From Mesorhabditis belari (lineage: Eukaryota; Nematoda; Chromadorea; Rhabditida; Rhabditidae), in the NCBI GenBank assembly GCA_958450365.1, contig CAUEEP010000916.1, positions 248,001 through 312,000 on the forward strand: a stretch of DNA of 64,000 bases, read 5' to 3'. Below, one piece after another: positions 23,684 to 35,639 of the stretch. The translations under genes and the position numbers were made by a program. Positions within the stretch are counted from its first letter, which is position 1. Every line of letters starts with the position of its first letter. The notes below the pieces were generated by a model. It was not told the DNA's origin and did not search any database. It saw nothing but the letters and a program-made list of their open reading frames with translations.

Positions 23684-25090
23684 GGGAGTGCGACAAATGC
23701 CACCTTTTTTTTCGCCCATTATAACAAGAACTGCCATAGAGCCACAGAATCATTTGGCTTGATTTTTTGTGTTTCTTTTTTTTTCCTGCAATTGGTCTGT
23801 AGCTTTCATTTCATGATGGTCATGTGCAAAAGTCTTTTCTTTCGTCGTTGCAAAAGTCTTCTCTCAATTTTCTTTCGAAAAAGTTTCATCATTTTTCTTT
23901 GATAAAGTTCATGGGCGCTCTTTAAGCCATTAATAGTTTTAGTTACACAAATATATGTACAATTTATTTACGCAAACGTTATCGCTATAAAACACATCGA
24001 GAAAAAAATATAATTGTTAAAACACTCCTAAAAATCGTGGTGCAAAAGTCTTTTAGCACTTGGAAAAATTTTCATTATTTTTGTTCGCTTCATATTTATT
24101 GGTACTAATTTATTTTTTTTAGATTCTAGGAGCGTATTTGTCAACTCCGTCGAGGCAAGGAGACAAGGAACGCCACGACAAGCCGTTGCTCGCCTCTTAG
24201 GATGTACGCCCACAACAGTTTCTCTTGTTACGGCAAAAATGAATGCGTCTGGAAAGTTTGGTTTTGGTTTTGTGTACTGACGAATTATCTTGATAAAGAA
24301 ATCATCTTGAATTCACCGAAGCAGTCGCAAATGGAAGTAAGTGCTAAAAGTTGAGTGTTAAAAGACTTGCACTTTTTGTTAAAAGACTTTTTGACTGTAT
24401 TTGTTGCTTTCCTGTTTTCTTGATGGTAGCTTTTTTACTCCAAAGCATTTTATCAATCAAAAGGTAACATTTTATTCATAAAAAAAGAACAAACAACAAC
24501 ACCTCGCTAACAAACAAACAAAACCCTCGCTAACAATGCACCCATTTTGAGCTGAGTGTTTGCCAAGAAGACCACATTTTTTTGCAAGCATCTGTAAGAA
24601 ACAAGAATTTTCACTTTCATAAACTTTAAATTAAAATTTGAAAAACAAACTTTATAGTTGAAAAACTATAAATTAGTACCTGTAAATCGGTCCTTTGTTC
24701 TGAGTGTTCTTGTGAAGCCGAAATTCGAAGCGGCTCGCGTCATAAAACACTTCTTTATCCCTGTTGGATCGAGGCGTGTCTGATGAAACTTTAAAAACGA
24801 ACATTAACGAGAGGATAAATTCTAAATAGGATGCAAAAGCAACTTTCTAAGCGTAAAGCGCAAAAAGAAAGTGTACCTTGATCGAGTTGGTGTCATCTTC
24901 CGAGCTTCTTGAAGTCGATTCGTCGATTCGCAACTAAAAAAAAGCAATTCTAGTAAGTTCACCAACAGAAAAACAAAATAAAATTGAAAAAGAACAAGTA
25001 GAGCTAAAAAACGGTTCTGTGGCTTTAGGGCAGTCCTTGTTATAATGGGCGAAAAGGTACGCTAAAAAAGGCTATCATTTGTCCCATTCC
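23684..25090 (+). mobile_element. hAT-like TIR element (family E) with nested debris
   Basis: The left end GGGAGTGCGACAAATGCCAC and the inverted right end (ATTTGTCCCATTCC) match the ends of 36973-37475, which has an 8-bp target duplication. A second, inner inverted pair around CGCCCATTATAACAAGAACT is at 23713 and 25024. Inside lie GTGCAAAAGTCTT sequences like the Tc1-like TIR at 40025 and a transposase fragment at 24134. No intact gene is present. Confidence 0.6.
24134..24261 (+). pseudogene. transposase N-terminal HTH fragment
   Basis: The frame reads VNSVEARRQGTPRQAVARLL and then GCTPTTVSLVTAKMNASGK, the second helix-turn-helix style of Tc1-like transposases. The frame upstream is stopped and the rest of the gene is missing. 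Confidence 0.5.
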
Positions 25091-25516
25091 GCATTTCGAC
25101 TGATGGATGGAAGCTTGCTAAACTTTTGCTGGACTCGTCTTCCTCTAACTTACCCATTGAAATTTTGGCTAAACTACCCTCATGCAACATTTTTACTGTC
25201 CATACTTTAGTTTGTACCAGTTTTTTTTCAAACTCCTCAAAGCAAGGGCAAAGTTTGCGTGAAATTTTCAGTGATCCCAAGACTCCTCGACAAATATGTA
25301 CTGTATTTGTATTCATTTGAAGGATTCGACGACCTCGGTCTCAAAACTAGTCTTTTCAAAAATGTGAAATCGGAAAAAAAATCCAGCTTTGCAAACTCTT
25401 GGCTTAAAATTCGACAAGCTTTTATCTACCTTGAAGTTCGGGTAGATAAAGATAAAAAAACACATGAATTCATACACATAACACGAAAAGGGCCGATAAA
25501 AAGCAACATGATATAA
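25066..25516 (+). pseudogene. F-box-like gene remnant
   Basis: The frame contains LPIEILAKLPSCNIFTVHTL followed by VCTSFFSN and LREIF. This matches the F-box pattern (LP-EIL, about 15 residues, then VC-F). It stops at 25320. A second frame from 25259 continues with charged sequence to 25516, as if one indel separated the two. F-box families are large and turn over quickly in nematodes. No introns or promoter are apparent. The 3' part overlaps a repeat shared in inverted orientation with 39487-39650. Confidence 0.35.
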
Positions 25517-25620
25517 TACATGTAATATATGGGTAGCACAGATAACGTCAAGGATCCACTAGAGCTTCAAGATCAAGCTCAAGATCATCTACAGATAATT
25601 TAAAGGTTTCGAGACTATTG
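25455..25620 (+). repeat. inverted dispersed repeat, left copy
   Basis: About 165 bp, with CATGAATTCATACACATAAC, GGGTAGCACAGATAACGTCA and AGATCAAGCTCAAGATCATC, recurring in reverse complement at 39487-39650 with a handful of differences. Confidence 0.9.
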
Positions 25621-25839
25621 GACTCTCTCAAAGCTCTGGGGAGTCGATTTCAAATTCTGGCAGTTCTTATTGAAAAAGAGTTATACACAAACTTATTGGA
25701 GGTGACTGGAATTTCTAAAACGAAAGAACGAAAGAAAGATTATGTTGAAATATTAGGTTGGCCGGAAAGTTCTTTCCGTTTTTCGATCTAACTTTTTATT
25801 TTACGCATCAAAAACGCCAAATAAAAAAACAGAACTTAT

Positions 25840-25996
25840 CTACTCGAAATATTCACCGTCAACATCAATAACATCCTGCCACTTATCCGGCAACAAATAG
25901 ATTCCGCAGCGGTAAAACTCACGTGGCTTCGAATCGAAAAACTGAGTGAGTGACAAGCGCATTTCCTTGACGTTTTGAAAGATCTTTCCACGCAAG
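25840..25996 (-). pseudogene. mariner transposase C-terminus, left arm
   Basis: The minus-strand frame ends in KPREFYRCGIYLLPDKWQDV and VDGEYFE, then a stop. This is the standard end of mariner transposases (RGI-LP-RW--V---DG-YF). Everything upstream of about 50 codons is missing. Confidence 0.8.
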
Positions 25997-26129
25997 GTTG
26001 GCCGGAAAGGAACTAAATAGGAACTAAATAGGAACTAAAGAGGAACTAAATAAGAACTAACAAAGAACTAAAGAGGAACTAACAAAGAACTAAATAGGAA
26101 CTAAATAGGAACTATCCGGTCAACCTTGC

Positions 26130-26281
26130 GTGGAAAGATCTTTCAAAACGTCGAGGAAATGCGCTTGTCACTCACTCAGTTTTTCGCTTCGAAGCCACGT
26201 GAGTTTTACCGCTGCGGAATCTATTTGTTGCCGGATAAGTGGCAGGATGTTATTGATGTTGACGGTGAATATTTCGAGTAG
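26130..26281 (+). pseudogene. mariner transposase C-terminus, right arm
   Basis: Plus-strand mirror of 25840-25996, with the same residues from the FQNVEEMRLSLTQFF segment to GEYFE and the stop at 26279-26281. The two arms differ by a few substitutions, so the inverted duplication is not brand new. Confidence 0.8.
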
Positions 26282-26490
26282 ATAAATTCTGTTTTTTTGT
26301 TTGGCGTTTTTGATGCGTAAAATAAAAAGTTAGATCTAGCGTCAAAAAACCAAAAGAACTTTCCGGCCAACCTAATACTTCAACATAATCTTTCTTTCGT
26401 TCTTTCGTTTTAGAAATTCCAGTCACCTCCGATAAGTTTGTGTATAACTCTTTTCCAATAAGAACTGCCAGAATTTGAAATCGAGGTGAC

Positions 26491-27113
26491 TGGAATTTCT
26501 AAAACGAAAGAACGAAAGAAAGATTATGTTGAAATAAATAGAAATACAACCGAAAAGGACAATTCTTTTAAATTAAACTAAAGATATTTAAAAAGAAATT
26601 TTTTGGTATACTTTATACAAAATATTTTACAGTAGCTAGCACCAGAGTATTTAAAAGTGAATAAATTTAGAAAATTCATTAATCAGAGGAATTAATGTGC
26701 TTATCAGTCAACGTGCAAAATAAACAAAAAAAATAAATAAATAAATAAAAACTAGATTACGGTATAAAAGTCAGAAAATAACGACAAATTTGTAATTTCT
26801 ATTTGACACAAACTTGAGCAATCTATAGTTTCTTTTTAGTTCAAGAGTAAAAAGAAAAGGTAAAACAACCTTTTTCACATATCAATGTGCAATGACCGCC
26901 ACACTGATCCCCTCGATTTCCACAAAAATGCCATTGTTCATCCCCTTTCAACCATAAATCATCATTGTCCAAATGAAAGAGAAATTCTTCATGAAAAGAT
27001 GACTCACACACCTCAAGGGCATCTCTTTTTCCAACTCTCACTTACACCTCGGGAGTTTTCTCTCAGGAGTACAAACACTTAGAGGATTGTGAGGGAAACT
27101 CGTTTCACCGCAC
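26491..27113. other. intergenic upstream of the DB-domain gene
   Basis: The first bases finish the mirrored flank. The remainder is AT-rich with a short AAATAAATAAATAAAT run at about 26728, and I see nothing else until the TATA box. Confidence 0.5.
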
Positions 27114-27120
27114 TATAAAA
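27114..27120 (+). promoter_or_regulatory. TATA box of the DB-domain gene
   Basis: TATAAAA occurs 57 bp upstream of the ATG at 27177, a suitable distance for a short 5' leader. Confidence 0.55.
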
Positions 27121-27176
27121 GCTGGAGGGATGGTTGGAGAGGCAAAATTTCCTGAATCTTTTGAATTACTGTAGCC

Positions 27177-30100
27177 ATGTCTTTTCTATTGTACGCTTGT
27201 TTTGCGGTGATTCTGACGATGAGCCAGGCTTGTTTCTCGGCTGGAGTTTGCGGGGGAGGCTGCTGTGGAGGAGGGCCACCGCCTTGTATGCCACCACCGC
27301 CACCTGTGAGTTTTTCTACTATCGATAAGTTTTAGTCTGTGACCCTTGTATATAGGTTTTTCATGTAAAACATGTACATGTACAAAAGTACATTTTTTCA
27401 TGTACAAAAGTATTCGCTGGGGTTGCTTGATAAAATGGGTTTTTTTTTGTTAAACCTTGGCACCAAAGCAGATTTTGCTACTAGTCGCACTAGAGTACTT
27501 TGAACTTAAAACTGTAGAAACAGCCTTTCTGGCGTACTTAATTTGTTGCCTATCTATCGCCAATCCTTTCTGGTGCACTCAATTTATTGAGTTTGGGGTG
27601 CGACCCGCTTTAACCTAATCAACGAGGATGATTCTGTTTAAGAATGGCCGAATAGCACAAAAGGTTAAAAGGGTTTCCCCCAAAAGCGCTTATAACGTCA
27701 CAAGAACACGTAGTATCCAACAATAGATTAATACTCTTGAGAAGAGTACAGATCGGAGATTGATACTACGTCGATGGTGACACAAATGTTAGTAAAATCA
27801 GTTATCTAAACAGGATTTAAAACCTGAAGGGTAGCATAAAGTAAAGTGAATTTATAACGTTACTGTTTATTAGTACAGAACCGAAATGCAACAATACCCA
27901 TTAAAAAAAACAGCATGCGCATCAAAAAGAGACAACCAAGTCCCCCAAGAAAGAAGGCAAAAAAAAATAATTTCGGGAAGGGAGAAAAAGGACGAAAAAT
28001 GCGACGCGAATAATTGCAAAATAGCAACGCAAATAGGAAGGAAACGGACGCGACCATTGCATCAAGTCATTGACAAGAGAAAATGATGAAGAAATGCAGA
28101 AAATGATGAAGAAATGCAGAAAATGATGTGTACTTGAGAAAAAAAGACATCTACAATACAAAAAGTACAGTACACTCTGCAATATTTATAGTTATAGAAT
28201 ATCTATAACATATTTACAGTAATATTTCATCATTCATTTTATTTTTAGACATGTATGGGCGGTTGCAATCGAGGCTATTCGTGCGGTCAATTCGGCTGTT
28301 ATCGAGTGCGGGCAAAGGCGCGCAGCAGCAAGACACTTGCCATCGAAGAAAGGGTTTGTTAGCAAAAAAAGCTATAAAATATCCAGATATCTAATATCTA
28401 TATCTAATCTATATCTTGAACAATAAAGAACTATGTTTTCAGAAACAATTGGCTAGCATGACACCCGACGAGAAGTTCATGTCCTGTTGCCAGGATCGGT
28501 GCGTTCCAAAAAAGCTATATCCTAGGGAATTTCGAATTTATTTACATTACATTAGCTTAGATGTGTTAGAAATCTATCTAAATATGAGATACTTTAAAAA
28601 GCTTATTCTAATTCTTGCAAAAAAAAAACCCTTTCTTGGAAATTCCAGGGCTCTCCCCGACGCTTGCCTTACCAAGTGCACCTATCGCTCGTTCACCCGA
28701 GAGACGCTACAAGTGAAAATTTAGATTTGAATATTTATCTATAAGCCTAAGTTTATAGGATTTTGATTGAAATTCATCAAATTCCAGGCAATGTACTTCA
28801 AAACTGACTCTTGCCCAATCCAAGCCGTTGCCGAGTTGCAATTCTGCGCAGCTCAGGTGAAAAAACTCTTAAAACTATAAAAACTATAAAAATAGAGCTT
28901 TAGAAGTAAAAAAAGAAACTCTAACATTTGGAAATAATTAGTTATTTAACTAAATAGCTATTCAGTGTGGAGAACATTTATCAAATTTCCCCAGAATTTT
29001 AAGCTATTACCGTATTTGTTCGAATAGAAGACCGGGTAAAGGTTCGTGGTTTACTCCTGCGTAGCAGCCCTTTTTAAAATTTCTTTTCTGCATAAAAGCT
29101 TTCAATCAAGTGCTATAGAGCTGGAAAATGGCTCAAAAACTGTTACCACATGTGGTAATTTTTGAGCCATTTTCCAGCTCTATAGCACTTGATTGAAAGC
29201 TTTTATGCAGAAAAGAAATTTTAAAAAGGGCTGCTACGCAGGAGTACGCGACGATACTCTTTACCCGGTCTTCTATTCGAAGAAATACGGTAGGTTGTCC
29301 GGAAATAAATGAGCGTTTTGTATTGTTTATTATTTGGGTACATTTTTCTCAAACATTTTTCTCTAAAAACGCCTTCGCCGACTTTATCGCCTCCAGAAGC
29401 CCGGACTTCTATGCTACCGGCATCAATAAACTTGTTTCTCGTTGGCAAAAATGTGTTAATTGTAATGGTTCTTATTTCGATTAGTAAAGTTTTGTTTGGA
29501 TTAAGTTATGGGATTTTAAATATTATAAAGCCGATAGGATTCAGCCGAAGACCAGACTCTTCGGCTAGCCGATTAAGCTCAAAAATGAAATCTATGACTC
29601 AAGTCAATACCACAAACCAAGCCTCAAAAAGGCGCAAAAGCAAAAACGCCCTAAAAGCCAAAAGGCGCAAAAACTAAAAACTTGTAGTGCTATTCCTCTT
29701 GAATTGAATCAAGAGGGCACAATCATGGGATCAAAGGCAATGACAAACCAAGAAAGTCGCAAAACAGGAGCCTTTGGCCGGTTAACGATCAACAGAAATT
29801 AGTGAGCTAAACAAAAATGCACAGTAACAAAAAGAAAAAATAGGATTGAAATAAGGGGTTATGTTCGATTATAAACAGATTAGTGGAAATAAGTTTTATC
29901 GAGACCAACAAAGGGCAAATTGACTACAAAAACAAACAATTCTATTTCAAATAAATGACGAATCAGATAGAAAATGGCGAAAAGGGCCCTTCAAGCCTTT
30001 GGTTACAGTATGAAAAATCGCACTCTTTAGAATGCGTTTTAGCTTTAAGCGCCTTTTAGAGAGCTGAGTTTGTGGTATTGACTTGAGTAAATACATAACT

Positions 30101-31791
30101 CAAGATTTCATGTTTGAGACTTAATCGGCTAGCCGAAGAAGGTTTCGCTAGCGAAAAAATTTGAGACTTAATCGGCTAGCCGAAGAAGTCTGAGACTTCT
30201 TCGGCTGAAATCCTTAATCGGCTGCGACATATATATTATTCGAGTTGAAAACGCTCATTTATTTTACGGTCAACCTAATACTAAACCCGGTTAGAGGGTT
30301 CGTTTTCTCAATTTTCTTAAAGCCAATGTATCTGCACTAATCTTGAATTAAACTAACAGTGCTAACAGTGCTAACAGCCAGTATAAGGATTCGTATTATT
30401 CTTGAAATTTACCCCATTTTTCTCTAGGGTCGAGACCACTCCGGTTGTTGTCGGCGTAATGGAGTGACGACAACGCTCTCTGGAGAGAAATGTCTCACTT
30501 TTTGCGATCAAGTGAGTGAAATCAGAATGCTTCTCAAGGAAATTATCAAAGATAAAGTTCTGACAACTATTTCTGTGTATTTTAGCGACCTGGAAATGTC
30601 ACAAAGCTCGACATGACCTATTTGCCGTGCTTCGAGCGATTCGACAATATGAAGAGCTGCTTCTGGTACGATATCTCCCAGGGTGAGTCAGCAAAAAAGA
30701 GCAGGATAATTGATAAAATAACTATTTATTTATCTATTTAACATAAAAGTTAAATAACTGAATTCTAATTTTTATTTCTTCAATAGTTTAAAAGGTTAGA
30801 AGTCAAACAAAGCAATTTGAGACGTATTACATAAAAATAAAAAGATCTTCATTAATTGTATTATTTAATTGTATTATTTATTTGTATTATTTAATTGCAT
30901 TATTTATTTGTATTATTTAATTGTATTATTTAATTGTATTATTTAATTGTATTATTTAGTTGTACTATTTAATTGTATTATTTAATTGTATTGGATTGTC
31001 CAGTTATGAATGCGCGTTTTTTACTATTCTGTAAATTTCTCAAGATACCGAAATCAAGAAAAAGATATATATGAGTATTATTCGAAAGCTGAAGATCTCC
31101 TCTACATTTTGATATAAAAAGCTTTTGAATTTGTCGAGCTTTTGGGCAAATTGACTGCACAGAAGAAAAGGTGGTCCAAAAATGGAAGGGTGCCTTTGGA
31201 TCAAGTTTTGGCTCCGCTCAAATTGAGTTAACCGTTTGACGTTTGGCCAATAGATATATCAATACAAGTTTTTTAAAAATATAACAATTTCAGAGCATCT
31301 TTACTTTTCTTTTCTTTTCTGGGCGGTTATTTTCCACCATAAAACTTGAGGAATAGCTAAGCTGGAATGGGTTTTTTCGAAAACGACCTCTCCCGTTGTG
31401 CAGTCAATTTCCCAAAAAGTTCAATGAATTCAAAAACTTTTTATTCCAAAATGTAGAGGAGATCTTCAGCTTTCGAATGATATATAACACTCATATACAT
31501 CTGTTCGATATCTTGAGAAATTTACAAAATAGTAAAAGCGCGCATTCATAACTGGACAACCCAATATTATTTAATTGTATTATTTAATTGTATTATTTAA
31601 TTGTATTATTTATTTGTATTATTTAATTGTATTATTTAATTGTATTATTTTTTCCAGGTGAGGGATCCGCTCATCCACCCGTTTCCCTTCCAACGCATCA
31701 TCACGAGGAAATCGAAGAGAATCGAGACTCGCCGATTATCACAAATGAGAGATCGATTAGGGCACGAACCTTTCGAATTGGAACACATTAG
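27177..31791 (+). CDS. secreted nematode DB-module protein
   Basis: Eight exons: 27177-27305, 28249-28353, 28443-28498, 28649-28712, 28788-28856, 30428-30511, 30586-30682, 31658-31791. They form 246 codons (245 residues). A signal peptide (MSFLLYACFAVILTMSQA) precedes a Gly/Cys/Pro-rich stretch (GVCGGGCCGGGPPPCMPPPP) and a second Cys cluster (CMGGCNRGYSCGQFGCY). From about residue 90 the cysteine pattern is that of the nematode DB domain: FMSCCQDR, LPDACLTKCTY, CPIQAVAELQFC, SGCCRRNGV, CLTFCDQ, PCFERFDNMKSCFW. The tail is His/Glu/Arg-rich. DB proteins are extracellular and of unknown biochemical function, often with cuticle or epithelial expression. Introns 5 and 7 were enlarged by transposons (29009-30275 and 30991-31564), yet all splice phases hold. 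Confidence 0.85.
29009..29292. mobile_element. near-perfect foldback MITE
   Basis: About 130-bp arms run from TACCGTATTTGTTCGAATAG to its inverse, with a short central GTTACCACATGTGGTAAT. It lies in intron 5 of the DB-domain gene and directly abuts the next element. Confidence 0.85.
29293..30275. mobile_element. TA-flanked element with GGTTGTCCGGAAATAAATGA ends
   Basis: The left end GGTTGTCCGGAAATAAATGA and the inverted right end (TCATTTATTTTACGGTCAACC) are flanked by TA, so it is a Tc1/mariner-type non-autonomous element of 983 bp. The interior carries repeated TTAATCGGCTAGCCGAAGAA motifs. A frame at 29309-29677 is open but matches nothing I know. Confidence 0.75.
30852..31650. repeat. ATTATTTAATTGT tandem repeat interrupted by a transposon
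   Basis: Units of about 12-13 bp (TTGTATTATTTAA) occur before 30990 and resume after 31564, so the family B element inserted into the array within intron 7 of the DB-domain gene. Confidence 0.9.
30991..31564. mobile_element. TA-flanked MITE (family B), uninterrupted copy
   Basis: A 574-bp element with ends TTGGATTGTCCAGTTATGAA and its inverse, flanked by TA. The two halves are largely inverted copies of each other. It gives the empty-site version of both nested insertions in 2930-4743. Confidence 0.9.
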
Positions 31792-32339
31792 AAGAACTAT
31801 TTGATAGTAAATTGTATCAGAAAACTGATACGATTGAAAATATCGATTTTGCCAGTAGACTAGTAACCTTTAAATACTGGAATACTGTAGAGGGAAATGG
31901 GACTAGGACTTACAGTACTGCGAAAGGTCTTTGATCTAAACCTTTGATCTATATCTTTGATCTATATCATTGATCTATATCTTTGATCTTTGATCTAAAG
32001 ACTTTTGTGATACTATAAGTTCGAGTTTTTCTTACTACAGTATACCATTCTAGCATACTATAGGAAATGGAAATGATTTCCATTCTAGGAAATGAGACTA
32101 AGAGTTAGCTAGTAGCTTCAGTACAGTACAATCATTTCCACTACAGTATGCTAGAATGTAAACTTGTTCTCTTGTACTCTTTAACTTGAAAATTATTGAA
32201 TTCAAAATGGAACCGATATTTTCCAAAATTTAAACCTTTTCTCTTGCTTGAATATCTTTTATTTATCGAAATATTTATCAAAAACTGTTAGTTGATTCCA
32301 GGAAAATTTTGTGTTTGTATATTTTGCTTGGGGTAGGCT
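31792..32339. other. 3' flank of DB gene; short repeats
   Basis: Holds five to six TTTGATCTATATCTTTGATC-type repeats at about 31927-32003 and an imperfect inverted pair around GTATGCTAGAATG (32040-32160). No gene seen. Confidence 0.5.
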
Positions 32340-32563
32340 AATTTCCGCAATTTTTTTTCTTGCGCAGCTGGGTCATTTGCGCAACTCGCCATAACTTTGC
32401 TCTAAGTCGGCTAATCTTTATGATTTTAGTTTGATTTTGTAGATCTCAACAAGTGCAACAAAATCAAACAAAAATCATAAAGATTGGCTTACTTAGAAGA
32501 AAGTTATGGCGAGTTGCGCAAACGACCCTGTTTCGCCAACAATTGCGGAAATTAGCCTACCCC
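32340..32563. mobile_element. hAT-type foldback MITE (family F), founder-like copy
   Basis: Arms start GGGGTAGGCTAATTTCCGCA and end in the inverse. The copy is flanked by TTTTGCTT on both sides (32332-32339 and 32564-32571), an 8-bp target duplication. Copies 2-4 (32841-33071, 37858-38090 and 38477-38706) lack such a duplication. Confidence 0.88.
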
Positions 32564-32716
32564 TTTTGCTTTAATCGTTAAATATGAAAACTTTTTATAA
32601 AACTTTTATATACCAATAAACAAGTACGTAAATTCTTTGAAATTCTAAAGATTTAGATGTTAATTTAAAGTTAATCGGGGAAAACACATCAAAACGATTT
32701 TGTTTCTTGAGAGGAA

Positions 32717-33325
32717 GCTGCAGTCATTTTTTTTACGAGTATTTCTTCGAGTCGACTTGTAAATAATAGAATAAAATGTTCTTGAATTGGTGAATTCGTT
32801 TTTAAGGAATATTCCAGGCAAACTTTTTCCGAGAACTTTAGGGTAGGCTAATTTCCGCAATTTTTTTCTTGCGCAGCAGGGTCTTTTGCGCAACTCGCCA
32901 TAACTTTCTTCCAAGTCAGCCAATCTTTCTGATTTTTGTTTGATTTTGTTGCACTTATTGAGATCTACAAAATCAAACAAACATCATAAAGATTGGCCGA
33001 CTTAGAAGAAAGTTATGGCAAGTTGCGCAAATGACCCTGTTGCGCCAACAATTGCGGAAATTAGGCTACCCCTTTTGCTTTAATCGTTAAATATGAAAAA
33101 TTTTTTATAAAACTACCAATAAACAAGTACGTAAATTCTTTGAAATTCTGAAGATTTAGATGTTAATTTAAAGTTAATCGGGGAAAACACGTCAAAACAA
33201 TTTTTTTTTCTTGCATTAAGTTTAAAGTTTAAATCAAAAACAAAGATTTTAAAGTTCATTAAGATAATCTGGAGAAAAACATGCTTTGATTCATCAAAGC
33301 TTATCAAAAATTTGCTCAGTTTCAT
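32717..33325 (+). repeat. segmental duplication, left copy, with family F MITE
   Basis: About 610 bp match 37730-38345, including GAGTCGACTTGTAAATAATA on the left, the foldback 32841-33071 and AACATGCTTTGATTCATCAA on the right. The MITE here lacks its own target duplication, so it was carried by the duplication. Confidence 0.88.
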
Positions 33326-35520
33326 TTCAAAATGCAAATGTAGGCAAAGTGGATGGATTTCTCTGTAGAAATAAGTCAAATTTGTAAATTCCCCTTTTTC
33401 ATCCTACACGGATTTCGAAAATTTCAAGATTTAAAGAGATTATCTGAAGAAAACTGTGAAAATTATCGGCTTTCCATTTAAATTAATCACTTTATTTTGT
33501 AGGAGAAGTTCTTTGAGGAAATAAAAAAAAAAGTGATTTGTCAGCGAATGAAATTATTTTTTTTTCTGTAGAATTTGTATTGCTTGAATCGAGCGATAAT
33601 CTGTGATTCAGCTTACTTTAATGTATTACCTTCGAAAGCCAAAAAGGTGCATTAAGCGCAACACTACAGGGTGCGTAGCTACATAGTTAAGCATTACGGC
33701 TACTCCTTTTTTTCCTGTAGAATCTGTATTGCTGGAATCAAGCGATAATCTGCGATAAAGTGATAAAGCTAAAGGGATAAAGCTAAAGGGATAAAGCTAA
33801 AGGGATAAAGCTAAAGTGATAAAGCTATATCGTAGGTTTACTCTTTGCATACCTACATAGTTAGTTAATTGATGTGAGTTTATTCATTACGACTATGTAG
33901 TTGGGTTATGGTAGCAGCTATCGCGGGCTACGGGCTATGGAAACTTGCTTCTCTCAAAACGTTCTATATTTTTTTGCTAAAACGTGTCAACTTTTTCTAA
34001 TCCTTTTTTAAAACACATCAAATAATTTCTCTTTTTCTCGTAACCTTGTCTCGACTTTTATCCAATCTTTCTACTTTTAACTTGATTCTGTAGCATAAAG
34101 GATATCAAAAGATGCAAAAGGGGGGGGGGCAAAACTGCGTTAAGCGTTAAGTTGCGTAGTTTTTGCTTTTGCCTTTTAGCCCAAATTTGACGTGTCAGCG
34201 AGGTCTGATTTGTCGAAATTCGGAATCTACGCATACGATTCCCTTCTATGAAAACATTTTTGAAGCTCTACGACCTTTCCTAAGGCCTTTTCCAGCAAAA
34301 AAAAAAGGTGCGCAAATGTCCAGGTGCGCAAAAAAAAGGTCGCAATTGTCCCACCCCCGCAAAAGGTGAAATAAACGAGTGTGTTCCTCACGAGTAATGC
34401 GTTTTTTTAAAACGCACACTTCGGAAAAATTACCGTACTTTTAGCGAAAATTATTGCAAAAAAATGACGAGCCACGAGTTATCTACGACTCTTTTTAAAG
34501 GTATTCAGTCGTTTAACTGATTTTGTGGCAAATTCCCTTCCCAAGTAAAGATATTCAGTTTACTCGACGTGTACAGAGGATTGCCTCGTAGTTGCTCGAC
34601 GAAAAGCGTCGATTAATCGAGTAAAAAGTACTCATGCAGATTTTGCTCGAGTAAATTACTTCCTCGCGAGGAACACACTCTATCTAGTCTTAATCATGAT
34701 CTTAATTACTTACTCACGAGGAACACACTCTATCTAAAACTATCTCACAACGTCAAAACTAGCAGATCTCACAGAAATCTCTTGAAATTAAATATGAAAT
34801 ATTGATAGAGAGTCTAAAGTTCTATTCCAGTCAAAGAAAACGGCGAAATTGGCTGCATCTAGAAAAGGAACGCACTCTAGAAGTAAAACTAGAGACAAGG
34901 ATTACAGTAGCTTTCGAAAGTTTACGCGTTTATAGAAAAGCGATTTGAAAAGAGGGAACTAATGAGGAGAAATGTTAAAAATTAGATAAATTTTTTCTAT
35001 ATTTTGCAGAGAATCCTTTTCCCCCCATTCCCTTGTTTTTTTTGCACAAAATTTTGTATCCAATTTTTTCTAGACACAAAAAGTTGTCTCCGAAGGAGAT
35101 TCCTCGAAAACCCCTCTTTTTCAGTAATTAGTGGAATTTCTTACGTTTTCTGTGCTTTGGCTAGACATTTGTAATTTTAAAGAATTAAAAGGGCAACTAA
35201 TTGTTGCTTTTGTGTGTGTAAAAAAAAAGGGAAAAAGAGGAAGAGAACTTAGAGCACAAATAACTTTCAAAAAAAAAAAAATTTCCGCTTTCTGATCGAA
35301 AATCGAAAGATTTTTGCATTTTGCATCTAATTGTAAGGACAAGTTTTTTCCCAGAATAGCAACAAAACAAGCTCGAGAAAGCGAAAAATTCATTGTGACT
35401 TACGATAGAAATTACTAGAAAGTCGAAAATCGAAAAACGAAAGCTGAAAACCGTTCAAGCGTTTTAAAGTATGGCCTGACTACCGTAGCCAAGCTAGTAA
35501 ACCTAGTAATAGCTAGCTAG
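33326..35520. other. intergenic; minor repeats, no gene seen
   Basis: Contains an AAAGGGATAAAGCT tandem repeat of five units (about 33763-33828) and a solitary family E end at about 34286-34368 (GGTGCGCAAATGTCC, TTGTCCCACCCCC). Otherwise AT-rich sequence without supportable exons. Confidence 0.5.
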
Positions 35521-35639
35521 TAACAGTAAACCATGTATTAGATTCTTCAGTTATCAATTCGCGTTTTTAAGTTAACAACTCTTGATTTTAAAAAAGCAAC
35601 AGCTGTTTAAAAAGCAACAGCTGTTTAAAAAGCAACAGT

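Larger units (their letters stand above)
25640..26490. mobile_element. large palindrome made of two mariner 3' ends
   Basis: Arms of about 400 bp mirror each other around a tandem array of GGAACTAAATA units (26008-26113). Each arm contains a mariner TIR (TTAGGTTGGCCGGAAAG) and the last 40 or so codons of a mariner transposase, one on each strand. The flank ACGAAAGAACGAAAGAAAGA is also mirrored, with a third partial copy to 26537, so the palindrome extends beyond the transposon ends. Confidence 0.85.

Noticed and set aside
27860..28182. Overlapping open frames on both strands in intron 1 of the DB gene
   Set aside because: Intronic, compositionally biased (Lys-rich or Phe-rich), and no family recognised.
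29309..29677. 122-codon frame inside a TA-flanked element
   Set aside because: No motif resembles a transposase or any known domain, and the frame lies in an intron; probably chance.
34163..34369. 68-codon plus-strand frame
   Set aside because: Its 3' half is a solo end of a hAT-type MITE and the rest has no features.
35121..35393. 90-codon minus-strand frame
   Set aside because: Low-complexity Phe/Ser-rich sequence without homology cues or splice context.
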